64,000 nt of DNA from JBELMB01 sp042088665 (GCA_042088665.1 JBELMB010000003.1:1-64000); one strand, 5' to 3'; shown: positions 34,736-43,633, numbered from the stretch's first letter. Notes: generated from the letters alone by a model not told the origin. Made by a program: numbers and translations.

Positions 34736-35422
34736 ATGAAGTTCTCCCGCTATGCCATTTATGTGACGGTGCCGCCCGGCCCGCTGAACGATTTTGGTGC
34801 GGCCTGGCTTGGCTGGAACGCAGCCACGGGCGAGCGCCCGGATGCCCCGATTGTCGAGGGTCTGCCCAAACCGGCCCACACGATCACCGCGCGCCCTCGC
34901 AAATACGGCCTGCACGGCACGATGAAACCGCCCTTTCGCCTCGCCGATGGTCACGACTTCGAAGCGTTGAACGCCGCGTTCGCCGACTTTTGCGCGCGGC
35001 GGGCGCCCGTGCCACTGGGCGGGCTTGCGCTGACCCGGCTGGGCCGCTTTCTTGCGCTGACACCGACCGGCGATCCTGCCGGTCTGGCCGCGCTGGCCTT
35101 TGCAGCCGTGAAGGAACTGGATGGGTTTCGCGCCCCGGCAACAGAAGCGGAACTGGACCGGCGGCGGCAATCCGGCCTGACCCCGCGGCAGGAGGCGCTT
35201 TTGCTGCAATGGGGGTATCCCTACGTGGGTGAAGAGTTTCGTTTTCACATCACGCTCTCAGGCCCCCTGTCCGAGGCAGATGCTGAGACGACAGCATCCG
35301 CGCTCGCCCCTCACCTCACACCCTTGCTGCCAAAGCCATATGTCGTGCAGGCGCTGACCCTGTGCGGCGAAGACAGCGAAGGCATGTTTCACGAATTGCA
35401 TCGCTGCGCTTTGACCGGCTGA
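34736..35422 (+). CDS. DUF1045 protein (2H phosphoesterase-like, phosphonate-associated)
   Basis: A 228-residue protein with DUF1045 features: FSRYAIYVTVPPG at the N-terminus, a first His in YGLHGTMKPPF and a second in FRFHITLSGPL, matching the two HxT/S motifs of 2H phosphoesterases. Family members are found in phosphonate (phn) operons, probably acting on cyclic phosphate or triphosphate sugars, but no phn gene is near here. GGAGGGTGTG precedes the ATG. The 245 bases before it contain no gene I can recognise. Confidence 0.85.
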   Translation: MKFSRYAIYVTVPPGPLNDFGAAWLGWNAATGERPDAPIVEGLPKPAHTITARPRKYGLHGTMKPPFRLADGHDFEALNAAFADFCARRAPVPLGGLALTRLGRFLALTPTGDPAGLAALAFAAVKELDGFRAPATEAELDRRRQSGLTPRQEALLLQWGYPYVGEEFRFHITLSGPLSEADAETTASALAPHLTPLLPKPYVVQALTLCGEDSEGMFHELHRCALTG

Positions 35423-35538
35423 CGCGCGCGCGCACCGAACCGAAAGGGCTTGCTGCCGCGGATTGTCCCCAAGAGTCCCGATGGCGCGCATGGATTTGCT
35501 GGCTCAAGACACCTGTGGAGTGGCGCATGCAGGTCGCG

Positions 35539-36057
35539 TCACGCATCGCCATCCGCCCGCCCCGGCGCAGGGCGCAGCCGCGCCATCGCGTAGCTGTCGA
35601 TCAAGACGCCCGCCCGCATGATGTCGCCGCGCAACGTGCCTTCGATCTCGAAGCCCAGCGACTGATACAGCGCGAGCGCCCGCGCATTGTCCGTGTTCAC
35701 GGTCAGACTCACGCGGCGCAGCCCGAGCCAATTGTCAGCCACATCCAGCAGCGCCTCCAACATGGCGCGCCCGAGCCCCCGACCGACGAAATCGTCATGC
35801 ACCGTCACGCCGACATCGGCCCCATGGGAGGCGCGCCCCTGACCACGCGTCAGCGCCGCCCATCCTCGCGCCGACCCGTCCACCACGGCAACCACCGACG
35901 TGATGTTCGGGTCACGGTTTGGCACCCGAGCGGTGACCCACTCGGCCGTCGTGAACGGCAAACGTGTGGTCCCGTGCCGGACACCCGGACAATTGACCAG
36001 CGCTACGAGGTCGGGAATGTCCTCTTCGCACGGAGCGCGTAGAATGGCTTGGCTCAT
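35539..36057 (-). CDS. GNAT family N-acetyltransferase
   Basis: A 172-residue acetyltransferase. The acetyl-CoA-binding motif is VGVTVHDDFVGRGLGRAMLEALLDVAD (Q/RxxGxG type), then LRRVSLTVNTDNARALALYQSLGFEIEG, the classic GNAT C-terminal blocks. It transfers acetyl groups to an amine of unknown identity; size and N-terminal LRAPCEEDIPDLV resemble the RimI/PhnO-like subgroup. It is convergent with DUF1045. Confidence 0.88.
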   Translation of the reverse strand: MSQAILRAPCEEDIPDLVALVNCPGVRHGTTRLPFTTAEWVTARVPNRDPNITSVVAVVDGSARGWAALTRGQGRASHGADVGVTVHDDFVGRGLGRAMLEALLDVADNWLGLRRVSLTVNTDNARALALYQSLGFEIEGTLRGDIMRAGVLIDSYAMARLRPAPGRADGDA

Positions 36058-36531
36058 GGGATCGCCTCTGATGGTAAATCGCTTGCACCCGGCCCGCCAC
36101 CCGGTCGGTCGGCCTCATCCTTGCCCGCCGGAACAGGACACAGGTGGGCGACACCCACCGGACAAGATCCGGGTGCCTTGTGCCTGACGTGTCTGTGTAA
36201 TGGCGCGGTCTTGGGCACGCGTCCCTCCGGGTGGTGATCTGGCTTTCTCGATCTCTGCCCATGCACCAACTGACCTATGCACCAACAAAGAGGCGACCAA
36301 CGAAACAGGGAACTCGTGGCTCCCACAATAATCGGATCCGCCAAGCGTTCAAAGCCCCTTGGGCCGGAATCCCGACGCGCGTGTCGCGTCCTCTGCACGG
36401 CGCAACCTGCGGATTGTCGCGCGTTCGCGACGCCATGGATCTGCCACTTGATCCGCCACTTGGTCCCTGAGGCGAGGTGTGCAAGTCTGTGGCGGAGTGA
36501 TAGAGACCCCTTTGAAGAAGGTGGACGACAC
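36058..36531 (+). other. Intergenic stretch without a recognised gene
   Basis: This 474-base gap between the GNAT gene (-) and the small membrane protein (+) holds only short overlapping frames. The likely promoter and ribosome site (AAGGTGG) of the downstream gene are at its right end. No hairpin with a U-tract or repeat was found. Confidence 0.4.
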
Positions 36532-36819
36532 ATGGAAAGCATAGGCATCTTGCTCTTGATCTTGATCGTGGTAGCGGTGATCGCGGGTTTTCTGCTGTTA
36601 CAGAGACGGCAATCACGCCGGCGGCGGCAGCGGCGCGAAAGTCTGCAGCGCGACATCTTTGGCATCTACATCTGGACGGATTTCGACGGCATGGAACGCC
36701 GTTCGTCCTCACATCCCGATGAACCCGGTGGGGCCTGGCGATCCGGCTCCGACAGCAACAGCGGCTGGGACTCGTGGGGCGGGTCTGACGGTGGTGGAGA
36801 CGGCGGCGGCGGAGACTGA
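36532..36819 (+). CDS. Small single-pass membrane protein with Gly-rich tail
   Basis: A 95-residue protein. One transmembrane helix at residues 3-24 (IGILLLILIVVAVIAGFLLLQ) is followed by an Arg-rich cytoplasmic stretch (RRQSRRRRQRR). The tail is a low-complexity Gly/Ser/Asp region ending GGGDGGGGD. The ribosome site AAGGTGG is 9 bases upstream of the ATG. Function unknown; Arg-rich plus Gly-rich tails occur in nucleic-acid- or membrane-binding small proteins. Confidence 0.7.
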   Translation: MESIGILLLILIVVAVIAGFLLLQRRQSRRRRQRRESLQRDIFGIYIWTDFDGMERRSSSHPDEPGGAWRSGSDSNSGWDSWGGSDGGGDGGGGD

Positions 36820-37388
36820 TCCGCGACACGCGCCCGTTTGAAAGCGCCTTCTGATCCGCAAGGATTGGTCGGTTGCTCCCGGGCAGTTTCAGGCAGGCGT
36901 TGTCATGGAAAGCATGACCTTGGCGCCCGCAACGAACGCAGCCGCGCGGCAAATGTACGGCCTTTGTCCGAAAACAGCGGAATTGCGGCGTCCCTGAAAA
37001 GGGGGGGATCGCCAACGGCGCAGTTTGACGCCGCGCTCACATAGGTCCATGGCTGACCGGCCCCCAGATCCCAAAACGCAGGGCTGACGCGCGCGCCTTT
37101 GGAATTTGGAAACTCCTGCCAGGGGCGACGGCTGGAGGGTCTCGGGTGTCTGAGGCCTGCCGCGGACTTTGGCGCCTTTGGCGTGCCGGTGTCGTTTGTT
37201 GCCACTGCACTATACGGTTCAGGTGGCCCGATGAGCCGGGCTTTCCCGACCTGCGTTTAGACGTTCATGAATGAGTAACCTGCCATGCACGCGCCTGATA
37301 GCGGGCATGCTGCAATTGCACTACCTCAATGCCGCAGCGCAGCATAGATTGATTTCTGTTAGGGACTTTCAGACCCAAGAGGCAAAAC
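36820..37388 (+). other. Intergenic stretch without a recognised gene
   Basis: About 570 bases with no gene that I can support. A minus-strand frame at 36903-37205 (ends SDKGRTFAARLRSLRAP) has no ribosome site or family match. The right end carries the promoter region of the DUF1127 gene. Confidence 0.4.
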
Positions 37389-37604
37389 ATGGCACATATC
37401 ACGACAAACGCGGTTCCCCACCGCTCTTTCATCGGCGCAATCCTGATGAGCGTATTCGACTGGCTCGCTCGTGCATCCGAAGCCAACGCACGCGTGGCTC
37501 AGTTCGAGAAATTGCAGGCGAAATCCGACGAAGAGCTGGCAGAGCTTGGCATGCGCCGCGATGACATCGCGCGTCACGTCTTCCGCGATGTTCTGTACAT
37601 CTGA
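37389..37604 (+). CDS. DUF1127 small protein
   Basis: A 71-residue protein with a C-terminal DUF1127 domain (VAQFEKLQAKSDEELAELGMRRDDIARHVFRDVL). Upstream is a 20-residue leader (MAHITTNAVPHRSFIGAILM) before SVFDWLARAS. DUF1127 proteins are small, Arg-rich, and in Rhodobacter are linked to stress-responsive small-RNA operons. It is monocistronic, with a strong terminator 80 bases downstream. An internal ATG at 37446 is an alternative start. Confidence 0.88.
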   Translation: MAHITTNAVPHRSFIGAILMSVFDWLARASEANARVAQFEKLQAKSDEELAELGMRRDDIARHVFRDVLYI

Positions 37605-37684
37605 GGACAGCGCGTCCTTGCTCCGGGTCACATGACCGGGGACCAGATTTTCAGGTTGCGTCGGCAACTGGAACAAGATGACAA

Positions 37685-37712
37685 CGCGGTGGGATCAGGC
37701 GGTCCCACCGCG
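37685..37712 (+). terminator. Rho-independent terminator after the DUF1127 gene
   Basis: Stem CGCGGTGGGA/TCCCACCGCG of 10 bp with an 8-base loop, then CTTTTGTTT. It ends the DUF1127 transcript. The 80 bases between the stop codon and the stem contain further small inverted repeats. Confidence 0.9.
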
Positions 37713-38063
37713 CTTTTGTTTCGGGGCAGGCTTTGACAGTCTCGCATTGCAACAACGGTCAATCGCCTTGCCCTGACCCAACACTGCCGCCCAAATACAT
37801 CTGAGGGCAGTCCAACTGCGCCGGTAATGCGTCAAGCGTTGCGTCTGGCGTTTCCGCGACCAGCACAATCGCAGACTGTGACAAGGTCTTCGAGCCCGCG
37901 CTTTGGCTCCGGCGGACAGATCTGTGCGCTCTGTTCGACTGGCACCACGGCGTCATGGCGCGTCAAACAGCGCCGCGCCTGCCCGATTGGCCAGGTGTCC
38001 AAAGAGACCGATTCCCGAATGCAAAAGACCGCCCAAACCGGGCGGCCCTGATCCTGCAAGGAA
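37713..38063 (+). other. Intergenic stretch without a recognised gene
   Basis: About 350 bases between the DUF1127 terminator and the palindromic element near rpsD. Two minus-strand frames (37759-37956 and 37832-38074) have no ribosome site or family match. Nothing else seen. Confidence 0.4.
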
Positions 38064-38085
38064 CGCGGGGTCAACCCCGCGCTAC
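38064..38085 (+). repeat. Intergenic palindromic element, copy 2
   Basis: CGCGGGGT-ca-ACCCCGCG plus CTAC, same sequence as copy 3 and one base different from copy 1. It lies 11 bases past the rpsD stop codon, so it may fold into the 3' end of the rpsD transcript. Confidence 0.75.
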
Positions 38086-38096
38086 ATGTGTCGCGC

Positions 38097-38717
38097 TTAG
38101 TTCTGCGCGTAGTATTCGATCACGAGGTTCGGTTCCATGACCACCGGGTAAGGCACATCCGCAAGACCGGGCGCGCGCACGAACTGTGCTGTCATCTTGG
38201 AATGGTCGGCCTCGATGTAGTCGGGCACGTCACGCTCCGGCAACTGAGTCGCCTCGATGAGAACCGCCAACTGCCGGGACTTCTCACGCACCTCGATCAC
38301 ATCGCCTTCCTTGACGCGGTAGGAGGGGATGTTCACGCGCTTGCCGTTCACCAGCACGTGACCGTGGTTCACGAACTGACGCGCGGCGAACACGGTGGCC
38401 ACGAATTTCGCGCGGTAAACAACCGCGTCGAGGCGGCGCTCGAGCAGACCGATCAGGTTCTCACCGGTGTCGCCCTTGACCCGCTCTGCCTCGGAGTAAA
38501 TGCGGCGGACCTGCTTTTCGGTCAGATCGCCGTAGTAGCCCTTGAGCTTCTGCTTGGCGCGCAACTGAAGGCCAAAGTCGGACATCTTCTGCTTGCGGCG
38601 CTGGCCGTGCTGACCGGGGCCATATTCGCGGCGATTGACCGGGGACTTCGGACGACCCCAGATGTTTTCGCCCATGCGGCGGTCAATCTTGTATTTGGCA
38701 GAGGTGCGTTTGGTCAC
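38097..38717 (-). CDS. rpsD: 30S ribosomal protein S4
   Basis: A 206-residue primary 16S-rRNA-binding protein. The N-terminal KRTSAKYKIDRRMGENIWGRPKSP region, LKGYYGDLTEKQVRRIY helix and S4 RNA-binding domain (ERRLDAVVYRAKFVATVFAARQFVNHGHVLVNGKRVNIPSYRVKEGD) are intact. The start is GTG with AAAGGAG 7 bases upstream; the upstream frame extension has no S4 sequence. It is monocistronic here, outside the alpha operon, as usual in alphaproteobacteria. Confidence 0.96.
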   Translation of the reverse strand: MTKRTSAKYKIDRRMGENIWGRPKSPVNRREYGPGQHGQRRKQKMSDFGLQLRAKQKLKGYYGDLTEKQVRRIYSEAERVKGDTGENLIGLLERRLDAVVYRAKFVATVFAARQFVNHGHVLVNGKRVNIPSYRVKEGDVIEVREKSRQLAVLIEATQLPERDVPDYIEADHSKMTAQFVRAPGLADVPYPVVMEPNLVIEYYAQN

Positions 38718-39063
38718 CGTCTGATCTCCTTTATTGAGCGGCAACCCTGTCTGCGTTCCCTGCCGGTTCCTGCTCATCGGGCCATCTGCGCGTCGCCGCG
38801 CGGCCATATGCAGGACCGACCCGCAAAAAGGGCCTGATGCCTTTGATAAAGGGCGTTGTCCTTTGCCTTTCGGCCGACAGGCATCCCCTTGCAGGGGCCA
38901 CCAACACCAACGAAGCCGCGCTTATACGCGCCGCGCGCGCGCTGTCAAGCACCGGGTCTGCAAGTGGCGAAAAATCGAACCAAACGCGAACTTTAATCCC
39001 CGCTTAACTTCTGAGGTCCAGAACTGTGGAGAGTTAGACACGGCTTGGTTTGAGGGACTGATT
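38718..39063 (+). other. Intergenic region between rpsD and the EAL-domain gene
   Basis: About 345 bases holding the divergent promoters. A plus-strand frame is open from 38734 into the EAL gene, but it has no ribosome site and no family sequence before 39064. A short AT-rich segment around 38960-39020 is a likely promoter region for the EAL gene. Confidence 0.4.
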
Positions 39064-39882
39064 ATGGGGAAGATCACCGAAGGACCGCGAAATGCCCTGG
39101 AGCACGCGATCGACAGCCGCGATGCGGGCATCATGGAGATGGTGCGCCGCGCGATCAAGCACCGTCAGGTGATGCTTGCCTTCCAGCCGGTCGTGCAGGC
39201 CTCGCGCCCCGACCGGGCCGCCTTTCACGAGGGGCTGATCCGGGTGCTGGATGACACCGGGCGGGTGATTCCCGCAGGGGAGTTCATCACCACCGTCGAA
39301 GATACGGAATACGGACGACTGCTGGATTGCATCGCGCTTGAAAAGGGCATGCAGGAATTGTCGCGGGTGCCGGGACTGCGCCTGTCGATCAACATGTCGG
39401 CCCGCTCGATCGGTTACAAGAAATGGATGCGCACGCTCAACACGGGCCTGTCAGAGGACCCCACCATCGCAGAAAGGCTGATCCTCGAGATCACGGAACA
39501 CTCGGCCATGCTGGTTCCGGAACTCGTGACAACCTTCATGGATGACCTCCAGCAAAGGGGCATAACCTTCGCCATGGATGACTTTGGTGCAGGCTTTACG
39601 GCGCTGCGTCATTTCAAGGACTTCAATTTCGATGTCCTTAAAATCGATGGTGAATTCTGCCGTGGTATCGCCCGTGATCCGGACAACCAGGTGCTGGTCG
39701 GGGCGATCATCAAGATCGCGGAACAATTCGACATGTTCACCGTCGCCGAGATGGTTGAAACCGCTGCGGATGCCGCCTGCCTCACTACGCTGGGCGCCGA
39801 TTGCCTTCAGGGCTATCTCTACGCCGCCCCGACCGTGCGCCCGGCATGGCGCGCAGAAGAAACCGCTCTCAAACAGGCTTGA
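39064..39882 (+). CDS. EAL-domain cyclic-di-GMP phosphodiesterase
   Basis: A 272-residue stand-alone EAL domain with no sensory or GGDEF part. Catalytic motifs are nearly intact: EGLIR replaces EALIR, SINMS has the metal-binding Asn, LEITE, MDDFGAGF (metal Asp pair), LKIDG with the catalytic Lys, AEMVET and LQGYLY with the conserved Gln. It should hydrolyse cyclic-di-GMP to pGpG, lowering the signal and favouring motility. The ATG at 39064 has no strong ribosome site. A regulatory, inactive role cannot be excluded but is not suggested by the motifs. Confidence 0.9.
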   Translation: MGKITEGPRNALEHAIDSRDAGIMEMVRRAIKHRQVMLAFQPVVQASRPDRAAFHEGLIRVLDDTGRVIPAGEFITTVEDTEYGRLLDCIALEKGMQELSRVPGLRLSINMSARSIGYKKWMRTLNTGLSEDPTIAERLILEITEHSAMLVPELVTTFMDDLQQRGITFAMDDFGAGFTALRHFKDFNFDVLKIDGEFCRGIARDPDNQVLVGAIIKIAEQFDMFTVAEMVETAADAACLTTLGADCLQGYLYAAPTVRPAWRAEETALKQA

Positions 39883-40048
39883 CGCTTGGTCATACCCGCC
39901 ATGCGATACCCCAGTGAGACACCCTGTCCGGTTATGCGATTGGCCGGGATAGGTTAAGTCCGACTCCCGACAGGCGACGATCCAAGGCCGCATGCACGCG
40001 GCTCCAACGCATGCACCCGTATGCGCGCTTGAGCCAGGAGGACCTCTC

Positions 40049-41224
40049 ATGACCAATGTTGTTATCGCAAGCGCTGCCCGCACCGCCGTCGGCAGCTTTA
40101 GCGGTTCGTTTGCAACCACTCCGGCGCATGATCTCGGCGCTGCCGTGCTCGAGGCACTGGTAGAACGCGCCGGCATCGCCAAGGAAGACATCTCCGAGAC
40201 GATCCTCGGCCAGGTGCTCACTGCTGCGCAGGGTCAGAACCCGGCGCGCCAGGCGCATATCAACGCCGGTCTGCCGAAAGAAAGCGCCGCATGGGGCATC
40301 AACCAGGTCTGCGGGTCGGGCCTGCGCGCCGTTGCCCTCGGCGCCCAGCACATCCAGCTTGGCGATGCCGCCATCGTCGCCGCTGGCGGACAGGAAAGCA
40401 TGTCGCTCTCGACCCATGCCGCGCACCTGCGCGCCGGCCAAAAGATGGGCGACATGAAGTATATCGACACGATGATCCGCGACGGTCTCTGGGACGCCTT
40501 CAACGGCTACCACATGGGCCAGACCGCGGAAAACGTCGCAGATCAGTGGCAGATCACCCGCGAAATGCAGGACGCCTTTGCCCTCGCCTCCCAGAACAAG
40601 GCCGAAGCCGCCCAAAAGGCCGGCAAGTTCGACGACGAGATCACGCCCTTCACAGTCAAGCACCGCAAGGGTGACATCGTCGTGGACAAGGACGAATACA
40701 TCCGCCACGGCGCGACCATCGAAGGGATGCAGAAATTGCGCCCCGCCTTCGCCAAGGACGGCTCAGTCACGGCGGCCAATGCCTCCGGCCTGAACGACGG
40801 CGCGGCCGGTGCGCTGTTGATGTCCGCCGACGAGGCCGAGAAGCGCGGCATCGAACCGCTTGCCCGCATCGCGTCCTTCGCGACCGCGGGCCTCGATCCG
40901 TCGATCATGGGCGTCGGACCGATCTATGCCTCGCGCAAAGCGCTGGAAAAAGCCGGTTGGAAAGTCGACGATCTTGACCTTGTCGAAGCCAACGAAGCCT
41001 TCGCCGCGCAGGCCTGCGCTGTGAACAAGGACATGGGCTGGGATCCGGCCATTGTGAACGTGAACGGCGGCGCGATCGCCATCGGCCACCCGATCGGGGC
41101 CTCCGGCGCGCGTGTGCTCAACACCCTGCTCTTCGAGATGAAGCGCCGCGATGCCAAGAAAGGCCTCGCCACGCTGTGCATCGGCGGCGGCATGGGCGTG
41201 GCCATGTGCCTCGAGCGCCCGTAA
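40049..41224 (+). CDS. phaA: Acetyl-CoA acetyltransferase (PHB synthesis)
   Basis: A 391-residue thiolase that condenses two acetyl-CoA to acetoacetyl-CoA. Catalytic residues are intact: Cys in NQVCGSGLRAV (near residue 88), His in AIGHPIGASG, Cys in CIGGGMG. AGGAGG precedes the ATG. phaB is downstream, so the pair starts polyhydroxybutyrate synthesis. The intact motifs contrast with the thiolase-fold protein at 12.5 kb. Confidence 0.95.
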   Translation: MTNVVIASAARTAVGSFSGSFATTPAHDLGAAVLEALVERAGIAKEDISETILGQVLTAAQGQNPARQAHINAGLPKESAAWGINQVCGSGLRAVALGAQHIQLGDAAIVAAGGQESMSLSTHAAHLRAGQKMGDMKYIDTMIRDGLWDAFNGYHMGQTAENVADQWQITREMQDAFALASQNKAEAAQKAGKFDDEITPFTVKHRKGDIVVDKDEYIRHGATIEGMQKLRPAFAKDGSVTAANASGLNDGAAGALLMSADEAEKRGIEPLARIASFATAGLDPSIMGVGPIYASRKALEKAGWKVDDLDLVEANEAFAAQACAVNKDMGWDPAIVNVNGGAIAIGHPIGASGARVLNTLLFEMKRRDAKKGLATLCIGGGMGVAMCLERP

Positions 41225-41302
41225 ACAGCCGCACCCTGGACGGTGGCCCTCTTGCTGTGGGTCACCGCTCCGCTCTAGGCACAGCAGCCCTTCTCCAAGA
41301 GC

Positions 41303-41719
41303 ATGGTGGAATGTAGCGTGATCTACGACTGGCTGAGGCAAATCGGCACCGCACCCAGCCGTGCTCAAAACCGTCTTGGCCAAGCCCGCAACTGGTCTCC
41401 TGCCTATGCCTCTGAGGCGCTCAGACAGGCGCAATGCGAAAGCCCATGCGATCCGCCCCACGACATCGCGGCACTGGAACTGGAACTGGAACTTGCCCTG
41501 AAATGGGCCGGACGCCTCTCGGGCGCATTCAAAATGCAGGAAAGCAAGGACTGGCTGGACGACTGCCACAGTTTCGGCAGGGCGCGGGCCATCCTGAGCC
41601 AAAAGGCCACGGCCTCAAAAATGGATAAGCGCGAAATAAATTTGCGCAAACCTCGACAGGAAGGTAACAAAGTTACCAAACCAAAGACCATACTGGAGGA
41701 CATCCCATGGCACGTGTAG
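41303..41719 (+). CDS. Possible small protein between phaA and phaB
   Basis: A 138-residue frame filling the 482-base gap, running 13 bases into phaB. The first ~95 codons look coding (GC-rich third positions, sequence such as DWLRQIGTAPSRAQNRLGQ and ALELELELALKWAGRL); the last ~40 codons lie over the phaB promoter/leader and look non-coding. No ribosome site precedes the ATG; a GTG at 41321 is another start. Family unknown. It may be spurious or a truncated gene. Confidence 0.3.
   Translation: MVECSVIYDWLRQIGTAPSRAQNRLGQARNWSPAYASEALRQAQCESPCDPPHDIAALELELELALKWAGRLSGAFKMQESKDWLDDCHSFGRARAILSQKATASKMDKREINLRKPRQEGNKVTKPKTILEDIPWHV
41641..41677. promoter_or_regulatory. Two palindromes in the phaB leader
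   Basis: TTTGCGCAAA at 41641-41650 is a perfect 10-bp palindrome. GGTAAC-aaa-GTTACC at 41663-41677 is a perfect 6-bp inverted repeat. Both lie in the 66 bases upstream of phaB, where a regulator of PHB synthesis such as PhaR would bind. Neither matches the CTGC-N3-GCAG PhaR site described in Paracoccus. Confidence 0.4.
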
Positions 41720-42432
41720 CACTCGTCACCGGCGGCAGCCGCGGCATCGGTGAAGCCATCTCAAAGGCCCTCAAGGCCGCTGGCTACGAAGTCGCAGCAA
41801 CCTACGCCGGCAACGATGAAAAGGCCGCCGCCTTCACCGAAGCCACCGGCATCAAGACCTACAAATGGAACGTAGCGGATTACGACGCCTCCAAGGAGGG
41901 CATCGCCAAGGTCGAAGCTGATCTTGGCCCCGTCGACGTCGTCGTCGCAAACGCTGGCATCACCCGCGATGCGGCCTTCCACAAGATGACCCCGCAAATG
42001 TGGAACGAAGTGGTCGACACGAATCTCACCGGCGTGTTCAACACTGTGCACCCGGTCTGGCCGGGCATGCGCGAGCGTGGGTTTGGCCGGATCATCGTGA
42101 TCTCTTCGATCAACGGCCAAAAGGGCCAGATGGGCCAGGTCAACTATGCCGCCACCAAGGCCGGTGATCTGGGCATCGTGAAATCCCTCGCCCAGGAAGG
42201 CGCACGCAAGGGCATCACAGCCAACGCCATCTGCCCGGGTTACATCGGCACCGAAATGGTCCGCGCAATCCCCGAGAAAGTGCTCAACGATGTCATCATT
42301 CCGCAGATCCCCGCGGGCCGTCTGGGTGAACCGGAAGAAATCGCACGCTGTGTGACCTTCCTCGCCTCCGACGACGCCGGCTTTATCAACGGCTCCACGA
42401 TCTCCGCCAACGGCGCGCAGTTCTTCGTCTGA
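41707..42432 (+). CDS. phaB: Acetoacetyl-CoA reductase
   Basis: A 241-residue NADPH-dependent SDR that reduces acetoacetyl-CoA to (R)-3-hydroxybutyryl-CoA. The nucleotide motif is VTGGSRGIGEAI near the start, NAGITRDAAFHKM at mid-length, Ser in ISSINGQKGQMGQ and the YxxxK as VNYAATKAG. CTGGAGG upstream of the ATG is a strong ribosome site. The PHB synthase gene phaC is not in the window. Confidence 0.95.
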   Translation: MARVALVTGGSRGIGEAISKALKAAGYEVAATYAGNDEKAAAFTEATGIKTYKWNVADYDASKEGIAKVEADLGPVDVVVANAGITRDAAFHKMTPQMWNEVVDTNLTGVFNTVHPVWPGMRERGFGRIIVISSINGQKGQMGQVNYAATKAGDLGIVKSLAQEGARKGITANAICPGYIGTEMVRAIPEKVLNDVIIPQIPAGRLGEPEEIARCVTFLASDDAGFINGSTISANGAQFFV

Positions 42433-42442
42433 CACAAAGATG

Positions 42443-42473
42443 CCGCGTCGTCGGGCCCTCCCCGGCGACGCGG
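42443..42473 (+). terminator. Hairpin after phaB
   Basis: CCGCGTCG/CGACGCGG (8 bp) with a second inner near-pairing TCGGG/CCCGG, starting 10 bases after the phaB stop. No U-tract follows, so it may be a Rho-dependent or mRNA-stabilising hairpin. Confidence 0.5.
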
Positions 42474-42705
42474 TGCTTCCAAACATCCGTCGTCAGACCG
42501 GTGCCATCCAAAGACGACGGCCCCACCAAACCCGAACGTCACATCGGGTTGGTGGGTGGGCGAATGGCTGAAAGCCAGAGTCCCCCACACCAACACACCC
42601 GCGGATCTCCTCGGCCCGGGCCCACATGGTCTTGAACGCCCTCTTTCCTTCTCAAGGGGACAGGCCTAAAGGCACGCGCAAGCCCTCAAAATCAGAGACC
42701 GCGTC

Positions 42706-43587
42706 ATGACCAAACCCACCGCCACCGCAATCGGCTTCTCCGCCGTTCTGCTCTGGGCCTTGCTTGCGCTCTTCACGGTGGGATCCGCCCCGACACCTCC
42801 CCTTTTGCTGAACGCGCTGACTTTCACGCTTGGGGGCACCATCGGGCTGGTCTGGGTCACAGTCACAGGTGGCTGGTCGCAACTGCGTGCCGTGCCCTGG
42901 CGGGTCTATGCCTTTGGCACTGTTGGGCTCTTTGGCTATCATGCGCTCTATTTCTCAGCCTTGCGGCTTGCCCCACCCGCCGAGGCCGGGCTCATCGCCT
43001 ACCTGTGGCCGCTTCTCATTGTGCTGTTTTCCGGCCTTCTGCCGCAAGAACGACTGGGGCTTTGGCACGTCCTTGGGGCGCTCATGGCCTTTGCCGGTGC
43101 CGCCCTCAGTGTCCTGCGCGGTGGCGCCGCGTTCGACGCCAGCGCCCTGCCCGGTCTTGGCCTCGCGCTGCTTTGTGCGCTGACCTGGTCAGGCTATTCG
43201 GTGATTTCCCGCACCCTTGGCCAGATCCCAACGCAAAGCGTCGCTGTCTTTTGCGTGGCCACCGCCTTGCTGTCCTACGCCGCACACGCGCTCTTTGAAC
43301 CGACGGTCTGGCCACAAACGGCCCTTGCCTGGGTGTCTGTACTGGCGCTGGGCCTCGGCCCCGTGGGGTTGGCGTTTTACACTTGGGACATCGGAGTAAA
43401 GCACGGTGATATCCAACTGCTGGGCACCGCCAGTTATGCGGCGCCTCTTTTGTCGACAATTGTGCTGATCATCGCCGGAATCGCTCAAGCGCATTGGAGC
43501 CTGATGCTCGCCGCAGGCCTGATCACCGCAGGGGCCGGTCTTGCGGCTTTTGGCAGTGCAAAAATGCGCAAGACCACCCTACCCTGA
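42706..43587 (+). CDS. EamA/DMT-family transporter
   Basis: A 293-residue inner-membrane protein with ten hydrophobic segments in two EamA repeats. The first repeat is near TAIGFSAVLLWALLAL..., the second near LGLALLCALTWSGYSVISRTL. The GFSAVLLWALLALF start resembles the YddG aromatic amino-acid exporter. It is not in an operon; the substrate is inferred from the subgroup. Confidence 0.87.
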   Translation: MTKPTATAIGFSAVLLWALLALFTVGSAPTPPLLLNALTFTLGGTIGLVWVTVTGGWSQLRAVPWRVYAFGTVGLFGYHALYFSALRLAPPAEAGLIAYLWPLLIVLFSGLLPQERLGLWHVLGALMAFAGAALSVLRGGAAFDASALPGLGLALLCALTWSGYSVISRTLGQIPTQSVAVFCVATALLSYAAHALFEPTVWPQTALAWVSVLALGLGPVGLAFYTWDIGVKHGDIQLLGTASYAAPLLSTIVLIIAGIAQAHWSLMLAAGLITAGAGLAAFGSAKMRKTTLP

Positions 43588-43597
43588 GAACGCAAAA

Positions 43598-43633
43598 CGC
43601 CTCCGGAGCCGCAAGAAACGCGGTTCGGAGGCG
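43598..43633 (+). terminator. Long hairpin after the EamA transporter gene
   Basis: CGCCTCCG/CGGAGGCG arms (8 bp) with further pairing inside (CCGC/GCGG), 10 bases after the stop. No U-tract. It may end transcription in both directions. Confidence 0.5.

Noticed and set aside
37605..37684. CcsR-type small RNAs behind the DUF1127 gene
   Set aside because: The diagnostic CCUCCUCCC loop motif is absent.
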